Positions 9,099-18,956 are shown, counted from the stretch's first letter. The stretch: DNA of 64,000 nt from Yersinia bercovieri ATCC 43970 (GCF_013282745.1 NZ_CP054044.1:2046001-2110000); one strand, 5' to 3'. The notes: generated by a model not told the origin, from the sequence alone. Program-made: numbers and translations.

Positions 9099-9114
9099 TG
9101 TGACCATCATCACA
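9099..9114. promoter_or_regulatory. CRP box upstream of the nucleoside transporter
   Basis: TGTGACCATCATCACA matches the CRP consensus TGTGA-N6-TCACA perfectly. It lies 125 bp ahead of the transporter start codon. A TATAAT -10 element sits downstream at 9187-9192, so the box is centred about 90 bp upstream of the expected transcription start, a class I-like position. Confidence 0.85.
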
Positions 9115-9120
9115 ATAAAT

Positions 9121-9170
9121 ATCAAACAGTTGCTCTGAGTTGTGTTTATTTGTGACAGAGATTGTTTGAT
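9121..9170. promoter_or_regulatory. Spaced inverted repeat in the transporter promoter
   Basis: ATCAAACA (9121-9128) and TGTTTGAT (9163-9170) are perfect inverted 8-mers, 42 bp from centre to centre (about four helical turns). The right arm sits where the -35 region of the 9187 promoter would be, so it could be a repressor operator. It does not match the DeoR or CytR sites as I know them. Confidence 0.4.
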
Positions 9171-9238
9171 AGCGCGCGCTTGTCGGTATAATCCCGCCCA
9201 TATTATTTTCATACAAATCATTAACAGGATGATCTTAC

Positions 9239-10510
9239 ATGCTTATGAGCTTGGTCGGGATGGCAGTTCTGATATTAATAGCCGTGCTTCTTTCCAGTAA
9301 TTTTAGGGCGATTAATATCCGCACTGTGGTGGGGGCATTTATTATTCAGGTGGGTGTCGGGGCACTAGTGTTATATGTGCCGATTGGGCGTCGTATCCTG
9401 GGCGGGATGTCTGAAGGTGTGGCGAACGTTATCGCTTACGGTAATAGCGGTATTTCATTTATGTTTGGCGGTTTGGTTTCCGACAAAATGTTTGAAGTCT
9501 TTGGCGGTGGCGGTTTTATCTTCGCCCTGCGAGTATTGCCGGTTATTGTCTTCTTCTCATCATTGATCGCGGTTCTGTATTATCTCGGCATTATGCAAAT
9601 TGTGATTAAGGTGTTAGGCGGCGGCTTACAAAAGCTGCTCGGCACCTCACGTACCGAATCCCTCTCCGCGACCGCCAACATTTTTGTTGGGCAAACGGAA
9701 GCCCCGCTGGTCGTGCGGCCATATATTGCCACCATGACTCAATCAGAACTGTTTGCTGTGATGTGTGGTGGTTTAGCCTCGGTCGCCGGTTCAGTTTTGG
9801 CCGGTTACGCGCAGATGGGGGTGCCGTTGGAATATCTGATCGCCGCCTCCTTTATGGCGGCTCCGGGCGGGCTGCTCTTTGCTAAATTGATGGTGCCAGA
9901 AACTGAAAAAACCCGCGATACCGTCGATGCCACCACCCTGATTGCTGAAGATGACCGACCAGCTAACGTGATTGACGCTGCGGCTTCCGGTGCTGCCTCT
10001 GGTCTACAACTGGCGCTGAATGTCGGCGCAATGTTGCTGGCTTTCATTGCATTGATTGCATTGCTAAATGGTATTTTGGGCGGAATTGGTGGCTGGTTCG
10101 ACTACCCGCAACTCTCGCTGGAGCTGATTCTGGGCTGGGTATTCTCCCCAATCGCTTACCTGATTGGTGTGCCGTGGAGTGAAGCAATGGTTGCTGGCTC
10201 CTTTATTGGCCAGAAAATCATCGTCAACGAATTCGTGGCATTTATGAATTTCGGTCAATATCTACAGGCGGAAGAGTTAGTTAAAGCGGCAGGCTTGCAG
10301 GTGCTTTCTGATCACACGAAAGCGATTATCTCCTTCGCGCTCTGTGGTTTTGCTAACTTGTCATCGGTCGCCATCTTACTCGGTGGGTTGGGCAGCATGG
10401 CCCCGAATCGCCGCCATGATATCGCGCGATTTGGTCTGAAAGCGGTTGCCGCAGGGACACTGTCGAATTTGATGAGTGCTACCATCGCCGGCTTCTTCCT
10501 GGCCCTGTAA
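9239..10510 (+). CDS. CNT-family nucleoside transporter (NupC-like)
   Basis: 423-residue inner-membrane protein of the concentrative nucleoside transporter family, which imports nucleosides by cation symport. It is hydrophobic throughout, with the family motifs [12 protein letters not shown] in the middle and [14 protein letters not shown] at the C-terminus. The N-terminus ([19 protein letters not shown]) resembles E. coli NupC and NupX; which subgroup it belongs to is unclear, so no symbol is given. It lies just ahead of deoCABD, and both have CRP boxes, which couples nucleoside uptake to catabolism. AGGA precedes the ATG at 9239. Confidence 0.88.
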   Translation: MLMSLVGMAVLILIAVLLSSNFRAINIRTVVGAFIIQVGVGALVLYVPIGRRILGGMSEGVANVIAYGNSGISFMFGGLVSDKMFEVFGGGGFIFALRVLPVIVFFSSLIAVLYYLGIMQIVIKVLGGGLQKLLGTSRTESLSATANIFVGQTEAPLVVRPYIATMTQSELFAVMCGGLASVAGSVLAGYAQMGVPLEYLIAASFMAAPGGLLFAKLMVPETEKTRDTVDATTLIAEDDRPANVIDAAASGAASGLQLALNVGAMLLAFIALIALLNGILGGIGGWFDYPQLSLELILGWVFSPIAYLIGVPWSEAMVAGSFIGQKIIVNEFVAFMNFGQYLQAEELVKAAGLQVLSDHTKAIISFALCGFANLSSVAILLGGLGSMAPNRRHDIARFGLKAVAAGTLSNLMSATIAGFFLAL

Positions 10511-10598
10511 TTAGGCTAGCTAACCCTATTTCTGCCCATAAGCTATTCTTGATGCTAGTGGGCATAATAGTTTTGGTAAGCCATAAATCAGGTTATTT

Positions 10599-10614
10599 TG
10601 TGATTCCAATCACA
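10599..10614. promoter_or_regulatory. CRP box 1 of the deo operon
   Basis: TGTGATTCCAATCACA is a perfect TGTGA-N6-TCACA palindrome, 52 bp from the second box (centre to centre). The pair reproduces the E. coli deoP2 layout, where two CRP dimers flank a CytR site. Confidence 0.88.
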
Positions 10615-10650
10615 TATAATATTGGCGCGTTACAAATTACTATTGATTAG

Positions 10651-10666
10651 TGTGAAATTGAACACA
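10651..10666. promoter_or_regulatory. CRP box 2 of the deo operon
   Basis: TGTGAAATTGAACACA matches the CRP consensus with one deviation in the right half. By analogy to deoP2 this promoter-proximal box would be about 40 bp upstream of the transcription start, giving a leader of roughly 240 nt before deoC. No clear DeoR operator was found. Confidence 0.75.
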
Positions 10667-10851
10667 CCTCAGGTGTTGATAACGTGTTCAAATAGCATGA
10701 TTAACTTTTCTGAGTGAGAGCTGCGAATATTGCGGCAACTTCCAGTAAGAAGAGTATTGCGGTGAGAAGGATCTCAATTGCAACCTAGGGGATTACCCAT
10801 GGGGCTTTCTTCAAGGAACCAAGTCCGCTCGCCAACGTCTTGAGTTCAAAG

Positions 10852-10876
10852 CCAGAGATATCAATACACTCTCTGG
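10852..10876 (+). other. Stem-loop in the deoC leader
   Basis: CCAGAGA (10852-10858) and TCTCTGG (10870-10876) form a perfect 7-bp stem in the long deo leader, about 65 nt ahead of the deoC start codon. No T tract follows. Its role is unknown. Confidence 0.4.
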
Positions 10877-10941
10877 TTCACTCATAAATAAATGCTCAGT
10901 TCTGGCAAGGTGCCGGGGCTGAAATAGTGTTGGAGAGTTTT

Positions 10942-11739
10942 ATGACCGAATTAACCGCCTGCGCGAATCTGCATGATTATGCCAAACGCGCGCTGAGTTT
11001 GATGGATTTAACCACCCTGAATGACGACGACACTGATGATAAAGTTATCGCGTTGTGTCGTCAGGCAAAAAGCCCTGCCGGTAATACGGCAGCAATCTGT
11101 ATTTATCCTCGCTTTATTCCTATTGCGCGTAAAACATTGCGCGAGCAAGGTACACCTGAAATTCGCATTGCGACTGTGACTAACTTCCCACATGGCAATG
11201 ACGATATTGCCATTGCTCTGGCCGAAACCCGTGCTGCCATTGCTTACGGTGCTAATGAAGTTGATGTGGTGTTCCCTTACCGCGCCTTAATGGCGGGTAA
11301 TGATAAGGTCGGTTTCGAATTAGTGAAACAGTGCAAAGAAGCTTGCGCTGCCGCAAATGTATTGCTGAAAGTCATTATCGAAACAGGGGAGTTAAAGCAA
11401 GAGCATTTGATTCGCCAGGCCTCTGAAATTGCCATCAAAGCAGGCGCTGACTTTATCAAAACCTCCACCGGTAAAGTGCCGGTGAATGCCACATTGGAGA
11501 GTGCGGGCATCATGATGCGCACCATCCGCGATTTGGGGGTGGGTAAAACCGTGGGCTTCAAGCCAGCGGGCGGTGTACGCACCGCTGAAGATGCCGCGCA
11601 GTTCCTACAACTGGCCGATCAATTGATGGGTGAAGGCTGGGCAGATGCTCGCCACTTCCGCTTTGGGGCGTCCAGTCTGTTAGCCAGCTTATTAACAACT
11701 CTGGGTCATCAGAGCGATAGCAAAAGCAGCGGCTATTAA
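10942..11739 (+). CDS. deoC: Deoxyribose-phosphate aldolase
   Basis: 265-residue class I aldolase that splits 2-deoxyribose 5-phosphate into glyceraldehyde 3-phosphate and acetaldehyde. Catalytic residues line up with E. coli: Asp108 (NEVDVV), Schiff-base Lys173 (FIKTSTGK) and Lys207 (GFKPAGG). The open frame reaches back to 10927, but the ATG at 10942 (MTELTA) is preceded by TTGGAGAG. First gene of deoCABD; nucleoside-derived deoxyribose phosphate made by DeoA, DeoD and DeoB ends here. Confidence 0.97.
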   Translation: MTELTACANLHDYAKRALSLMDLTTLNDDDTDDKVIALCRQAKSPAGNTAAICIYPRFIPIARKTLREQGTPEIRIATVTNFPHGNDDIAIALAETRAAIAYGANEVDVVFPYRALMAGNDKVGFELVKQCKEACAAANVLLKVIIETGELKQEHLIRQASEIAIKAGADFIKTSTGKVPVNATLESAGIMMRTIRDLGVGKTVGFKPAGGVRTAEDAAQFLQLADQLMGEGWADARHFRFGASSLLASLLTTLGHQSDSKSSGY

Positions 11740-11785
11740 CTGTCTGCGCCGATTTGAATTTAGCCAATAACTGAATTTAGCAGAT

Positions 11786-11813
11786 GCACTGCGGGCCAAT
11801 TTGCTCGCAGTGC
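11786..11813 (+). other. Intercistronic hairpin deoC-deoA
   Basis: GCACTGCG and CGCAGTGC pair perfectly over a 12-base loop, 29 bp before the deoA start. It is not followed by T residues, so it is more likely a processing or stability element inside the operon than a terminator. Confidence 0.55.
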
Positions 11814-11842
11814 GGCTTTCATTCCATAAACAGGGGGATGCC

Positions 11843-13165
11843 TTGTTTCTCGCACAAGAAATTATTCGTAAAAAACGCGACGGTCAGCCACTAAGCGAAG
11901 AAGAAATTCGCTTCTTTATCAATGGTATTCGCGACAATGTGGTTTCCGAAGGGCAGATTGCTGCTTTGGCGATGACCATTTATTTCCATGATATGAGCAT
12001 GCCTGAACGTGTGGCGCTCACCATGGCGATGCGTGATTCAGGCACGGTACTGAACTGGAAGAGCCTGAATCTCAATGGCCCAATTGTGGATAAACACTCC
12101 ACGGGCGGTGTAGGCGATGTGACATCACTGATGCTTGGCCCAATGGTCGCGGCCTGTGGTGGTTATGTGCCGATGATCTCAGGCCGTGGTTTGGGGCATA
12201 CCGGTGGGACACTGGATAAACTGGAAGCCATTCCCGGTTTTGATATTTTCCCCGATGACACTGCATTTCGCAAAATCATTCAGGATGTCGGCGTGGCAAT
12301 TATCGGCCAAACCAGCTCGCTGGCACCGGCGGATAAGCGCTTTTATGCCACCCGTGATATCACCGCGACAGTGGACTCTATCCCGCTAATTACCGCCTCT
12401 ATTCTGGCTAAGAAACTGGCGGAAGGGTTGGATGCGTTAGTGATGGACGTTAAAGTCGGCTCTGGTGCATTTATGCCAACGTATCAGCTATCCTCTGATT
12501 TGGCGCAGGCGATTGTCGGCGTCGCGAATGGTGCTGGTTGCAAAACCACGGCGCTACTGACTGACATGAATCAGGTCTTGGCCTCCAGCGCGGGTAATGG
12601 CGTTGAAGTGCGCGAAGCGGTGCGTTTCCTGACTGGCGAGTATCGCAACCCGCGCCTGCTGGAGGTGACCATGGCGCTGTGTGTGGAGATGCTGCTGTCC
12701 GGCGGCCTGGCCCAAGATGATGCCGATGCCAGAGCCAAGCTGCAAGCGGTGCTGGATAACGGCAAAGCGGCGGAACTCTTTGGTCGTATGGTGGCGGCGC
12801 AAAAAGGCCCAAGTGATTTCGTTGAGCGCTATGACAGTTACTTGCCGGTTGCCATGTTGAGTAAGCCGGTCTTTGCTGAGCGGTCGGGGATTATCACTGC
12901 CATGGATACACGTGCATTAGGTATGGCCGTGGTAGCCCTCGGTGGTGGTCGTCGTCGCGCCACAGATGCTATTGATTACAGTGTTGGTTTAACCGATATG
13001 GCCCGTTTGGGTACTCATGTTGATGGTCAACTGCCATTAGCCGTGATTCATGCCAATAACGAAGATGATTGGCAGCAGGCGGCAGATGCCGTGCGCACGG
13101 CCATTACACTGGGTGACAAAGCAGCGGAAGAGACGCCCGTTATCTATCGCCGTATCACGGAATAA
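11843..13165 (+). CDS. deoA: Thymidine phosphorylase
   Basis: 440-residue enzyme that converts thymidine and phosphate to thymine and 2-deoxyribose 1-phosphate. It has the pyrimidine-phosphorylase signature around [16 protein letters not shown] and the phosphate-binding KHSTGGVGD. The start is placed at a TTG (11843, [14 protein letters not shown]) because it follows AGGGGGAT and reproduces the E. coli N-terminus; the upstream GTG/ATG-like starts would run through the intercistronic hairpin. Second gene of the deo operon. Confidence 0.95.
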   Translation: MFLAQEIIRKKRDGQPLSEEEIRFFINGIRDNVVSEGQIAALAMTIYFHDMSMPERVALTMAMRDSGTVLNWKSLNLNGPIVDKHSTGGVGDVTSLMLGPMVAACGGYVPMISGRGLGHTGGTLDKLEAIPGFDIFPDDTAFRKIIQDVGVAIIGQTSSLAPADKRFYATRDITATVDSIPLITASILAKKLAEGLDALVMDVKVGSGAFMPTYQLSSDLAQAIVGVANGAGCKTTALLTDMNQVLASSAGNGVEVREAVRFLTGEYRNPRLLEVTMALCVEMLLSGGLAQDDADARAKLQAVLDNGKAAELFGRMVAAQKGPSDFVERYDSYLPVAMLSKPVFAERSGIITAMDTRALGMAVVALGGGRRRATDAIDYSVGLTDMARLGTHVDGQLPLAVIHANNEDDWQQAADAVRTAITLGDKAAEETPVIYRRITE

Positions 13166-13219
13166 TCGCCCCATTTTGATGATCCCCGCCAGGCGGGTGA
13201 ATCTTTGCAGGAGAGAATA

Positions 13220-14443
13220 ATGAAACGTACATTTATTATGGTTTTAGACTCGTTTGGTATCGGCGCGAGCGCAGATGCTAACAAATTTGGTGACCAAGGG
13301 GCGGATACACTGGGCCACATCGCTGAAGCCTGCGCCCGTGGTGAAGCTAATGTGGGCCGTAGCGGCCCATTGACGCTGCCGAACCTGAGCCGTTTAGGGC
13401 TGGGTAAAGCGGCAGAAGAGTCGACCGGTAAATTCCCGGTAGGGCTGGATAAAGATGCCGATATCATTGGCGCTTATGGTTATGCCAGTGAGTTATCCTC
13501 CGGTAAAGATACGCCATCAGGCCACTGGGAAATTGCCGGTGTGCCGGTCTTGTTCGACTGGGGCTACTTCAGCGATGTAGAAAATAGCTTCCCGCAGGAG
13601 TTGCTGGATAAGTTAGTCAAACGCGCCAACTTGCCGGGCTATCTGGGTAACTGCCACTCAAGCGGCACGGTTATCCTCGACCAACTGGGCGAAGAGCATA
13701 TGAAAACCGGCAAGCCGATTTTCTACACCTCAGCTGACTCGGTGTTCCAGATTGCCTGCCATGAAGAGACATTTGGTCTGGATCGCCTGTATGAGCTGTG
13801 CGAAATTGCCCGTGAAGAGCTGACCGAGGGCGGCTACAATATTGGCCGCGTGATTGCACGTCCATTCATTGGTGATAAGCCGGGTAACTTCCAGCGCACC
13901 GGCAACCGCCATGATTTAGCCGTTGAACCGCCAGCACCGACCATGCTGAAAAAACTGGTGGATGAGAAGGGCGGGGAAGTGGTTTCTATTGGTAAAATCG
14001 CCGATATCTACGCCCATGTGGGCATCACGCAAAAAGTGAAAGCCACGGGTCTGGATGCGCTGTTTGACGCCACCATTGAAGAGATGAAAAAAGCGGGTGA
14101 TAACACCATCGTGTTCACCAACTTTGTTGATTTTGACTCTTCATACGGCCATCGCCGTGATGTTGCTGGCTATGCCGCGGCACTGGAACTGTTTGATCGC
14201 CGCCTGCCAGAATTGCTGGCGCTGGTGAAAGAAGATGACATTATGATCCTGACCGCTGACCACGGCTGTGACCCAACCTGGCCAGGCACCGACCATACCC
14301 GTGAGCATATTCCGGTGTTGGTTTATGGCCCAAAAGTGAAGCCGGGATCGTTGGGGCATCGTGAGACCTTTGCTGATATTGGGCAGACGGTGGCGAAGTA
14401 TTTCAACCTATCCCCAATGGATTACGGTAAGAGTATGCTTTAG
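13220..14443 (+). CDS. deoB: Phosphopentomutase
   Basis: 407-residue manganese enzyme of the alkaline-phosphatase superfamily that converts (deoxy)ribose 1-phosphate into the 5-phosphate for DeoC. The metal site Asp10 (MVLDSFGIG), the phosphothreonine region [12 protein letters not shown] and the C-terminal [18 protein letters not shown] are all present. The ATG at 13220 follows AGGAGAG; five extra in-frame codons upstream are not used in relatives. The gene is 54 bp after deoA and is separated from deoD by a 223-bp spacer with a terminator-like repeat. Confidence 0.97.
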   Translation: MKRTFIMVLDSFGIGASADANKFGDQGADTLGHIAEACARGEANVGRSGPLTLPNLSRLGLGKAAEESTGKFPVGLDKDADIIGAYGYASELSSGKDTPSGHWEIAGVPVLFDWGYFSDVENSFPQELLDKLVKRANLPGYLGNCHSSGTVILDQLGEEHMKTGKPIFYTSADSVFQIACHEETFGLDRLYELCEIAREELTEGGYNIGRVIARPFIGDKPGNFQRTGNRHDLAVEPPAPTMLKKLVDEKGGEVVSIGKIADIYAHVGITQKVKATGLDALFDATIEEMKKAGDNTIVFTNFVDFDSSYGHRRDVAGYAAALELFDRRLPELLALVKEDDIMILTADHGCDPTWPGTDHTREHIPVLVYGPKVKPGSLGHRETFADIGQTVAKYFNLSPMDYGKSML

Positions 14444-14489
14444 GGCATGAAGCTAAGCTGAGCGTGTCATTTTGGGATTGGGCAGTGCT

Positions 14490-14526
14490 AAAAATCCTCA
14501 CGTACTTCGTGTACGCTCCGGTTTTT
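14490..14526 (+). repeat. Terminator-like palindrome between deoB and deoD
   Basis: AAAAATCC and the later CCGGTTTTT pair around an inner CGTAC/GTACG stem, giving a hairpin ending in TTTTT. The flanking sequence has the look of a dispersed Yersinia intergenic repeat. It could attenuate transcription between deoB and deoD. Confidence 0.5.
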
Positions 14527-14666
14527 GCGCGCTGGCCGCACCCAAACTGCTTGTGCTCATCTACGCTCGTGATACCAAAGTTTTTCCGAACTGCACAAAG
14601 TAGTTAAAATTTGAAAACGGTTTGGTAATACAAAATTTAATTATCTGATTTTTAAGGAAAGTGATT

Positions 14667-15386
14667 ATGGCAACGCCACATATTAATGCTGAAATGGGTG
14701 ATTTCGCTGACGTTGTACTGATGCCAGGGGATCCGCTGCGTGCGAAGTTTATCGCCGAAACCTTCCTGCAAGATGTGAAGCAAGTGAATGACGTGCGTGG
14801 CATGTTGGGCTTCACCGGCACTTATAAAGGCCGCAAAATCTCGGTGATGGGCCACGGTATGGGCATTCCATCCTGCTCCATTTATGCAAAAGAGTTGATC
14901 ACCGATTTTGGCGTGAAGAAGATTATCCGTGTGGGTTCATGTGGCGCAGTACGGGCTGATGTTAAGCTGCGCGATGTGGTTATCGGTATGGGGGCTTGCA
15001 CCGATTCCAAAGTAAACCGTCTGCGCTTTAAAGATCACGACTACGCGGCGATTGCTGATTTCGAAATGACCCGCAATGCCGTTGATGCTGCCAAAGCGAA
15101 AGGTATTGATGTCCGTGTGGGCAACATCTTCTCTGCTGATCTGTTCTACACGCCAGATCCGCAAATGTTTGATGTTATGGAAAAATACGGCATTCTGGGT
15201 GTGGAGATGGAAGCCGCAGGTATCTATGGTGTCGCTGCTGAATTCGGCGCGAAAGCCCTGACTATCTGTACCGTGTCTGACCATATCCGTACCGGCGAGC
15301 AAACCACCGCCGCCGAACGCCAGACCACGTTCAATGACATGATTGAGATTGCATTGGAATCCGTGTTGTTGGGCGACAAAGCTTAA
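14667..15386 (+). CDS. deoD: Purine-nucleoside phosphorylase DeoD
   Basis: 239-residue hexameric-type purine nucleoside phosphorylase, splitting purine (deoxy)nucleosides with phosphate. The conserved [14 protein letters not shown] start, MGHGMGIPS phosphate site, GVEMEAAG substrate motif and TVSDH (catalytic Asp) near the C-terminus are all present. The ATG at 14667 ([11 protein letters not shown]) follows AAGGAAA; the in-frame GTG at 14661 is less likely. Last gene of the deo cluster, possibly with its own regulation because of the repeat-containing gap after deoB. Confidence 0.97.
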   Translation: MATPHINAEMGDFADVVLMPGDPLRAKFIAETFLQDVKQVNDVRGMLGFTGTYKGRKISVMGHGMGIPSCSIYAKELITDFGVKKIIRVGSCGAVRADVKLRDVVIGMGACTDSKVNRLRFKDHDYAAIADFEMTRNAVDAAKAKGIDVRVGNIFSADLFYTPDPQMFDVMEKYGILGVEMEAAGIYGVAAEFGAKALTICTVSDHIRTGEQTTAAERQTTFNDMIEIALESVLLGDKA

Positions 15387-15543
15387 CACTCGTACTGCGT
15401 TCTCTATTCAGCAGCAGGTTATTCTGCTGCTGAATCTATTCATAAAAATCATTGTGAAAAATAAACTTATTTACACATCAGCTAATTAACGCTATAAATC
15501 CATTCAATCTTCTATTCATCTTTCTATTCAAGAATCTATTCAT

Positions 15544-16899
15544 ATGCTCTCTCTGGAAGCGCTATTACGTCAAGGGCCAGCAACGGCGTCCTATTTGGCT
15601 CATACCATGGCGATCAGTCAGCCCACTGTTTCACGACACTTAAACGGGTTAAAAGACAAGGTGCTGAAAATAGGTAAAGGCAGAGCAACACAGTATGCCT
15701 TACGGCGTCCTATTGCCGGAGATTGCACAGAAGAGGGGCGATTTCCCCTGTATCGTATTGACGAGCGAGGCCATGCTGCTCATTTCGCAACACTATATCT
15801 TATCCATCCAGTCGAGATGTGCTGTGTGCATCAATTGGAATTAGATAGTTGGCAGCAATTTGATAGCTTGCCTTGGTATTTGACCGATATGCGCCCTCAG
15901 GGATTTCTTGGGCGAATTTGGGGAAAGTCAGTCGCAACTAAGTTGCAGCTTACGGATGATATCCGCTTGTGGAGTGAAGATCATATTTTACTTGCGCTGT
16001 CCCGTCAGGCGGATGATATGAATGGCAATCTATTGATTGGAGAGCAAAGCTATCAAAATTGGCTAGCGGCCCCTGATGCAATACCGATTGAGCCAGCGAA
16101 TAAGTTAGCTCGTTACACTGAATTGTCCCAAATGGCACTTGCCGGTGAAATGGTGGGGTCTTCTGCGGGGGGGGAACAACCCAAATTTACCTGTTATGCC
16201 GGATACTCAGAACAACCACCGGCGTATGTTATTGTTAAATTTACCGCCACACAGGATAACCCTAACTCACAACGTTGGGCGGACCTGCTCATTGCCGAGT
16301 CTCTGGCGCTGAACACATTAAAGGGCGCCGACTACCCGGCAGCTGCCACCCATATCTTGCAAAATCAGGATCGGCAAATTTTCCTTGAGGTTGAGCGCTT
16401 TGACCGATATGGGGCGCGTGGCCGCGTTGGTATGGTGTCTTTGGAGGCCGTGAATGCTGAATTTGTTGGTATGCCAGTGGCCAGTTGGCCAAAAGTTTGT
16501 CGCGAACTGGCGGCAAAAGGCTTACTGAGTTCCGCACAACTTGAGCAAGTGCACTTAATCTGGGCTTTCGGGATATTGATTGCGAATACAGACATGCATC
16601 ATGGAAATTTATCATTCTTGCATCCCGAAAATAGTCCTTTATCTCTTGCCCCTATTTACGACATGCTGCCAATGGCTTTTGCTCCGTCAAATACGGGGAA
16701 TATGCGACATACAGCACCCGATATAACGTTATCTATTGATATAAGCCGGGAGCATTGGTTGCTAGCGCAAGAGTTAGCACTGCAATTCTGGCAAAAAGTG
16801 GGGGCACACTCAGCTATCAGTACCGGCTTTAAAGTGATAGCTAGTCAGATGCAGGAAAAGATAGCTTCACTGACCCCTGTCATTGAGCGCATGGCATAA
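15544..16899 (+). CDS. yjjJ: HipA-like kinase YjjJ with N-terminal winged helix
   Basis: 451 residues. The N-terminal 57 residues form a winged helix (ISQPTVSRHLNGLK), followed by a HipA-type kinase. Kinase motifs: SSAGGEQPKF (206-215), ATP-site lysine in VIVKF (Lys232), ERFDR (284-288), catalytic NTDMHHGN (348-355) and the metal-binding APIYDMLP (369-376). HipA kinases phosphorylate glutamyl-tRNA synthetase; the target of YjjJ is not obvious from sequence. There is no separate HipB antitoxin gene; the fused DNA-binding domain may take that role. It follows deoD as in E. coli, but lplA, the next E. coli gene, is missing. Confidence 0.88.
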   Translation: MLSLEALLRQGPATASYLAHTMAISQPTVSRHLNGLKDKVLKIGKGRATQYALRRPIAGDCTEEGRFPLYRIDERGHAAHFATLYLIHPVEMCCVHQLELDSWQQFDSLPWYLTDMRPQGFLGRIWGKSVATKLQLTDDIRLWSEDHILLALSRQADDMNGNLLIGEQSYQNWLAAPDAIPIEPANKLARYTELSQMALAGEMVGSSAGGEQPKFTCYAGYSEQPPAYVIVKFTATQDNPNSQRWADLLIAESLALNTLKGADYPAAATHILQNQDRQIFLEVERFDRYGARGRVGMVSLEAVNAEFVGMPVASWPKVCRELAAKGLLSSAQLEQVHLIWAFGILIANTDMHHGNLSFLHPENSPLSLAPIYDMLPMAFAPSNTGNMRHTAPDITLSIDISREHWLLAQELALQFWQKVGAHSAISTGFKVIASQMQEKIASLTPVIERMA

Positions 16900-16936
16900 T
16901 CTGTTCGCTCTTGTTGTCACCGCTTTGTTCGCGGCA

Positions 16937-17614
16937 CTACTTTTCATCAGGTTTTTTATCTGACTCCGGCGCGTCATCTTCACTTTCATCCTCTTTCACC
17001 GGCGTATTGGCGGTTAGCAGATAGGGCGATTGCTGCCAGCGGCTGCGGCGGCCTTGTAACAGGGTACGTGCCAGAATAATGCCCACGGCCAGCGCGACCA
17101 ATATCATCAGGCGCAGTAAATTGGTGGTATTATCCACCTGCTTGGATTCGGTCGCCAGCACATGGGTGTCCAGCGTCATACGCAGAAATCCACTTGGCCC
17201 GCTTTTGCCGGGGATAAGCTCAACAATCTGGTGGTTGAAATAGCTACCGGGGCGTTTACCATCTAAAGCTAGCCGATCACGGACTTTTACGTTCTCACCG
17301 GCGGCGGCCACGAGTGTACCGTCAATCTGATAGACACTGGCATCCAGAATGCGGCTTGATTGCGTCAGTTGCTGGAGGATGGCATCGACCTTCTGGCTAT
17401 CGATATCGTCATCACCACTGTCCATGATGGGCGACAGACTGAAGGCGACCTGTTTCGCCAATGTTTTCGCCAGCTCTTCAACTTGTTCTGAACGTGCCAG
17501 TTGATGACTGAGGCTGAAATAGGATGCACCTTGCATTAGCAAGACTAACAATGCCAGGCAAATCAGTACAATGGCGGTCCGGTGCAGTCGGAATTTTAAT
17601 TTAGCCTTGGCCAT
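16937..17614 (-). CDS. ytjB: Membrane protein YtjB (Smp)
   Basis: 225-residue inner-membrane protein. A first transmembrane segment (about 14-34) is followed by a periplasmic domain (about 35-160) and a second segment (about 163-183), ending in a hydrophilic acidic tail (EDESEDDAPESDKKPDEK). This is the layout of the Smp/YtjB family encoded beside serB in enterobacteria. Its function is not known. It is divergent from serB, with an ERIC element filling the shared upstream region. Confidence 0.85.
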   Translation of the reverse strand: MAKAKLKFRLHRTAIVLICLALLVLLMQGASYFSLSHQLARSEQVEELAKTLAKQVAFSLSPIMDSGDDDIDSQKVDAILQQLTQSSRILDASVYQIDGTLVAAAGENVKVRDRLALDGKRPGSYFNHQIVELIPGKSGPSGFLRMTLDTHVLATESKQVDNTTNLLRLMILVALAVGIILARTLLQGRRSRWQQSPYLLTANTPVKEDESEDDAPESDKKPDEK

Positions 17615-17642
17615 GCAGGTTCCTTGCCGAATTCGGTGACTT

Positions 17643-17769
17643 TATACCCGTCATCCTTCAAGTTGCAGGTGTGTTGACGGCCCTCGTTCACCCCAGTCAC
17701 TTACTAAGGTAAGCTCTTGGGGATTTGCTCAGTTGCCACCTTCCCGCAACTCGAATTATTTAGGGTATA
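17643..17769. repeat. ERIC element, full-length 127 bp
   Basis: Starts TATACCCGTCATCC and ends GAATTATTTAGGGTATA, with the central TTCACCCCAGTCACTTAC and GTAAGCTCTTGGGGATTT blocks typical of enterobacterial repetitive intergenic consensus elements. The length of 127 bp is the standard one. It can fold into a long hairpin. It lies between the divergent ytjB and serB, so it will be carried in the 5' leader of either transcript if the promoters lie outside it. Confidence 0.9.
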
Positions 17770-17850
17770 TGTTGCCAGAAGCAAGGGCGATAGGATAGCT
17801 TGATGCGCTGTTTTGTCTTGCCTTTACCCCGTTCTCTACAGGAGTTATTC

Positions 17851-18828
17851 ATGTCTAATAGTCTGACCTATTGTGATCTTCCCGCGGAGATCTACCAATG
17901 GCCGGGTTTGCCACTTTCACTCAGTGGCGATGAAGTTATGCCGCTGGATTATCGTGCTGGTCACACAGGTTGGCTGTTGTACGGCAGGAAACTGGATAAA
18001 AAGCGCATTACCGATTTTCAACGCCAACTGGGTGCGGCAATGGTGATTGTTTCCGCCTGGTGCGTGGAGGATTATCAGGTTATCCGTCTCGCGGGCAGCT
18101 TGACGCCACGGATTAAAACGCTGGCTGATGAGAGTGGTCTTGATGTCGCGCCATTGGGAGCCATTCCACATTTACGCACCCCAGGTCTGCTGGTGATGGA
18201 TATGGACTCCACAGCCATCCAAATTGAATGTATCGATGAAATTGCCAAGCTAGCCGGTGTGGGTGAGGAGGTGGCCGCTGTCACTGAGCGCGCCATGCAA
18301 GGTGAGCTGGATTTCACCGCCAGCCTACGTCAACGCGTGGCTACCCTGAAAGGGGCCGATGCCAATATCCTAAAACAGGTACGCGACGAGCTGCCACTTA
18401 TGCCGGGGCTGAGCAGTCTGGTGCGCAAGCTTCAGGCGCTGGATTGGCATGTGGCGATTGCCTCCGGCGGTTTTACCTATTATGCCGAGTATCTGCGCGA
18501 CAAATTGCGGCTGGTGCATGTTGCCGCCAACGAGCTTGAGATCAAAGATGGCAAGCTGACGGGCAAAGTTCTGGGGCCGATTGTCGATGCGCAATATAAA
18601 GCTGACACCCTGCTCAAACTAGCCGAAAAGTTGAATATTCCAGTGGCGCAAACGGTGGCGATAGGCGACGGTGCTAATGACCTGAAAATGATGCAAGCCG
18701 CCGGTCTGGGGCTGGCTTTCCATGCTAAACCAAAGGTTTATGCGAAAGCGAAAGTGGCTATCCGTCACGGTGATTTGATCAGTGTGCTCTGCATTCTAAC
18801 CGGTAGCCTAAAGCACGAGGAGCGCTAA
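17851..18828 (+). CDS. serB: Phosphoserine phosphatase
   Basis: 325-residue HAD-family phosphatase, last step of L-serine synthesis. Motif I is MDMDSTAIQIECIDE (nucleophile Asp in DMDST), with IASGGFT as motif II, and the C-terminal AIGDGANDLKMMQAAG as motif IV. The N-terminal about 110 residues form the ACT-like regulatory part. The ATG at 17851 follows AGGAG; the longer frame from 17800 is not supported by family length. In E. coli serB and radA are neighbours, as here; a degenerate copy of a dispersed repeat lies between them (18833-18932). Confidence 0.96.
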   Translation: MSNSLTYCDLPAEIYQWPGLPLSLSGDEVMPLDYRAGHTGWLLYGRKLDKKRITDFQRQLGAAMVIVSAWCVEDYQVIRLAGSLTPRIKTLADESGLDVAPLGAIPHLRTPGLLVMDMDSTAIQIECIDEIAKLAGVGEEVAAVTERAMQGELDFTASLRQRVATLKGADANILKQVRDELPLMPGLSSLVRKLQALDWHVAIASGGFTYYAEYLRDKLRLVHVAANELEIKDGKLTGKVLGPIVDAQYKADTLLKLAEKLNIPVAQTVAIGDGANDLKMMQAAGLGLAFHAKPKVYAKAKVAIRHGDLISVLCILTGSLKHEER

Positions 18829-18832
18829 TCCC

Positions 18833-18932
18833 TTTCGTCCTGCACTACAGTGTTGTTAGCGGCGCTGGTTACTCGAATCACTGACCAAAGGGATGAGTTC
18901 ACAGGCTGCAACGCCAATGATTTTGGGGATGT
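18833..18932. repeat. Degenerate dispersed repeat between serB and radA
   Basis: Shares ordered blocks with the repeat at 34612: CGTCCT, GTTAGCGGCGCTG, CGAATCACTGAC, GGGAT, then a GCAAC-CCAATGA-TTTG-GGAT tail. It therefore looks like an older copy of the same Yersinia intergenic repeat. Confidence 0.55.
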
Positions 18933-18956
18933 TTTATTATTTGATTGAGGTGAATC

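Noticed and set aside
9239..10510. Naming the transporter nupC or nupX
   Set aside because: CNT subgroups are too alike to separate by eye, and the location beside deoCABD is not that of either E. coli gene.
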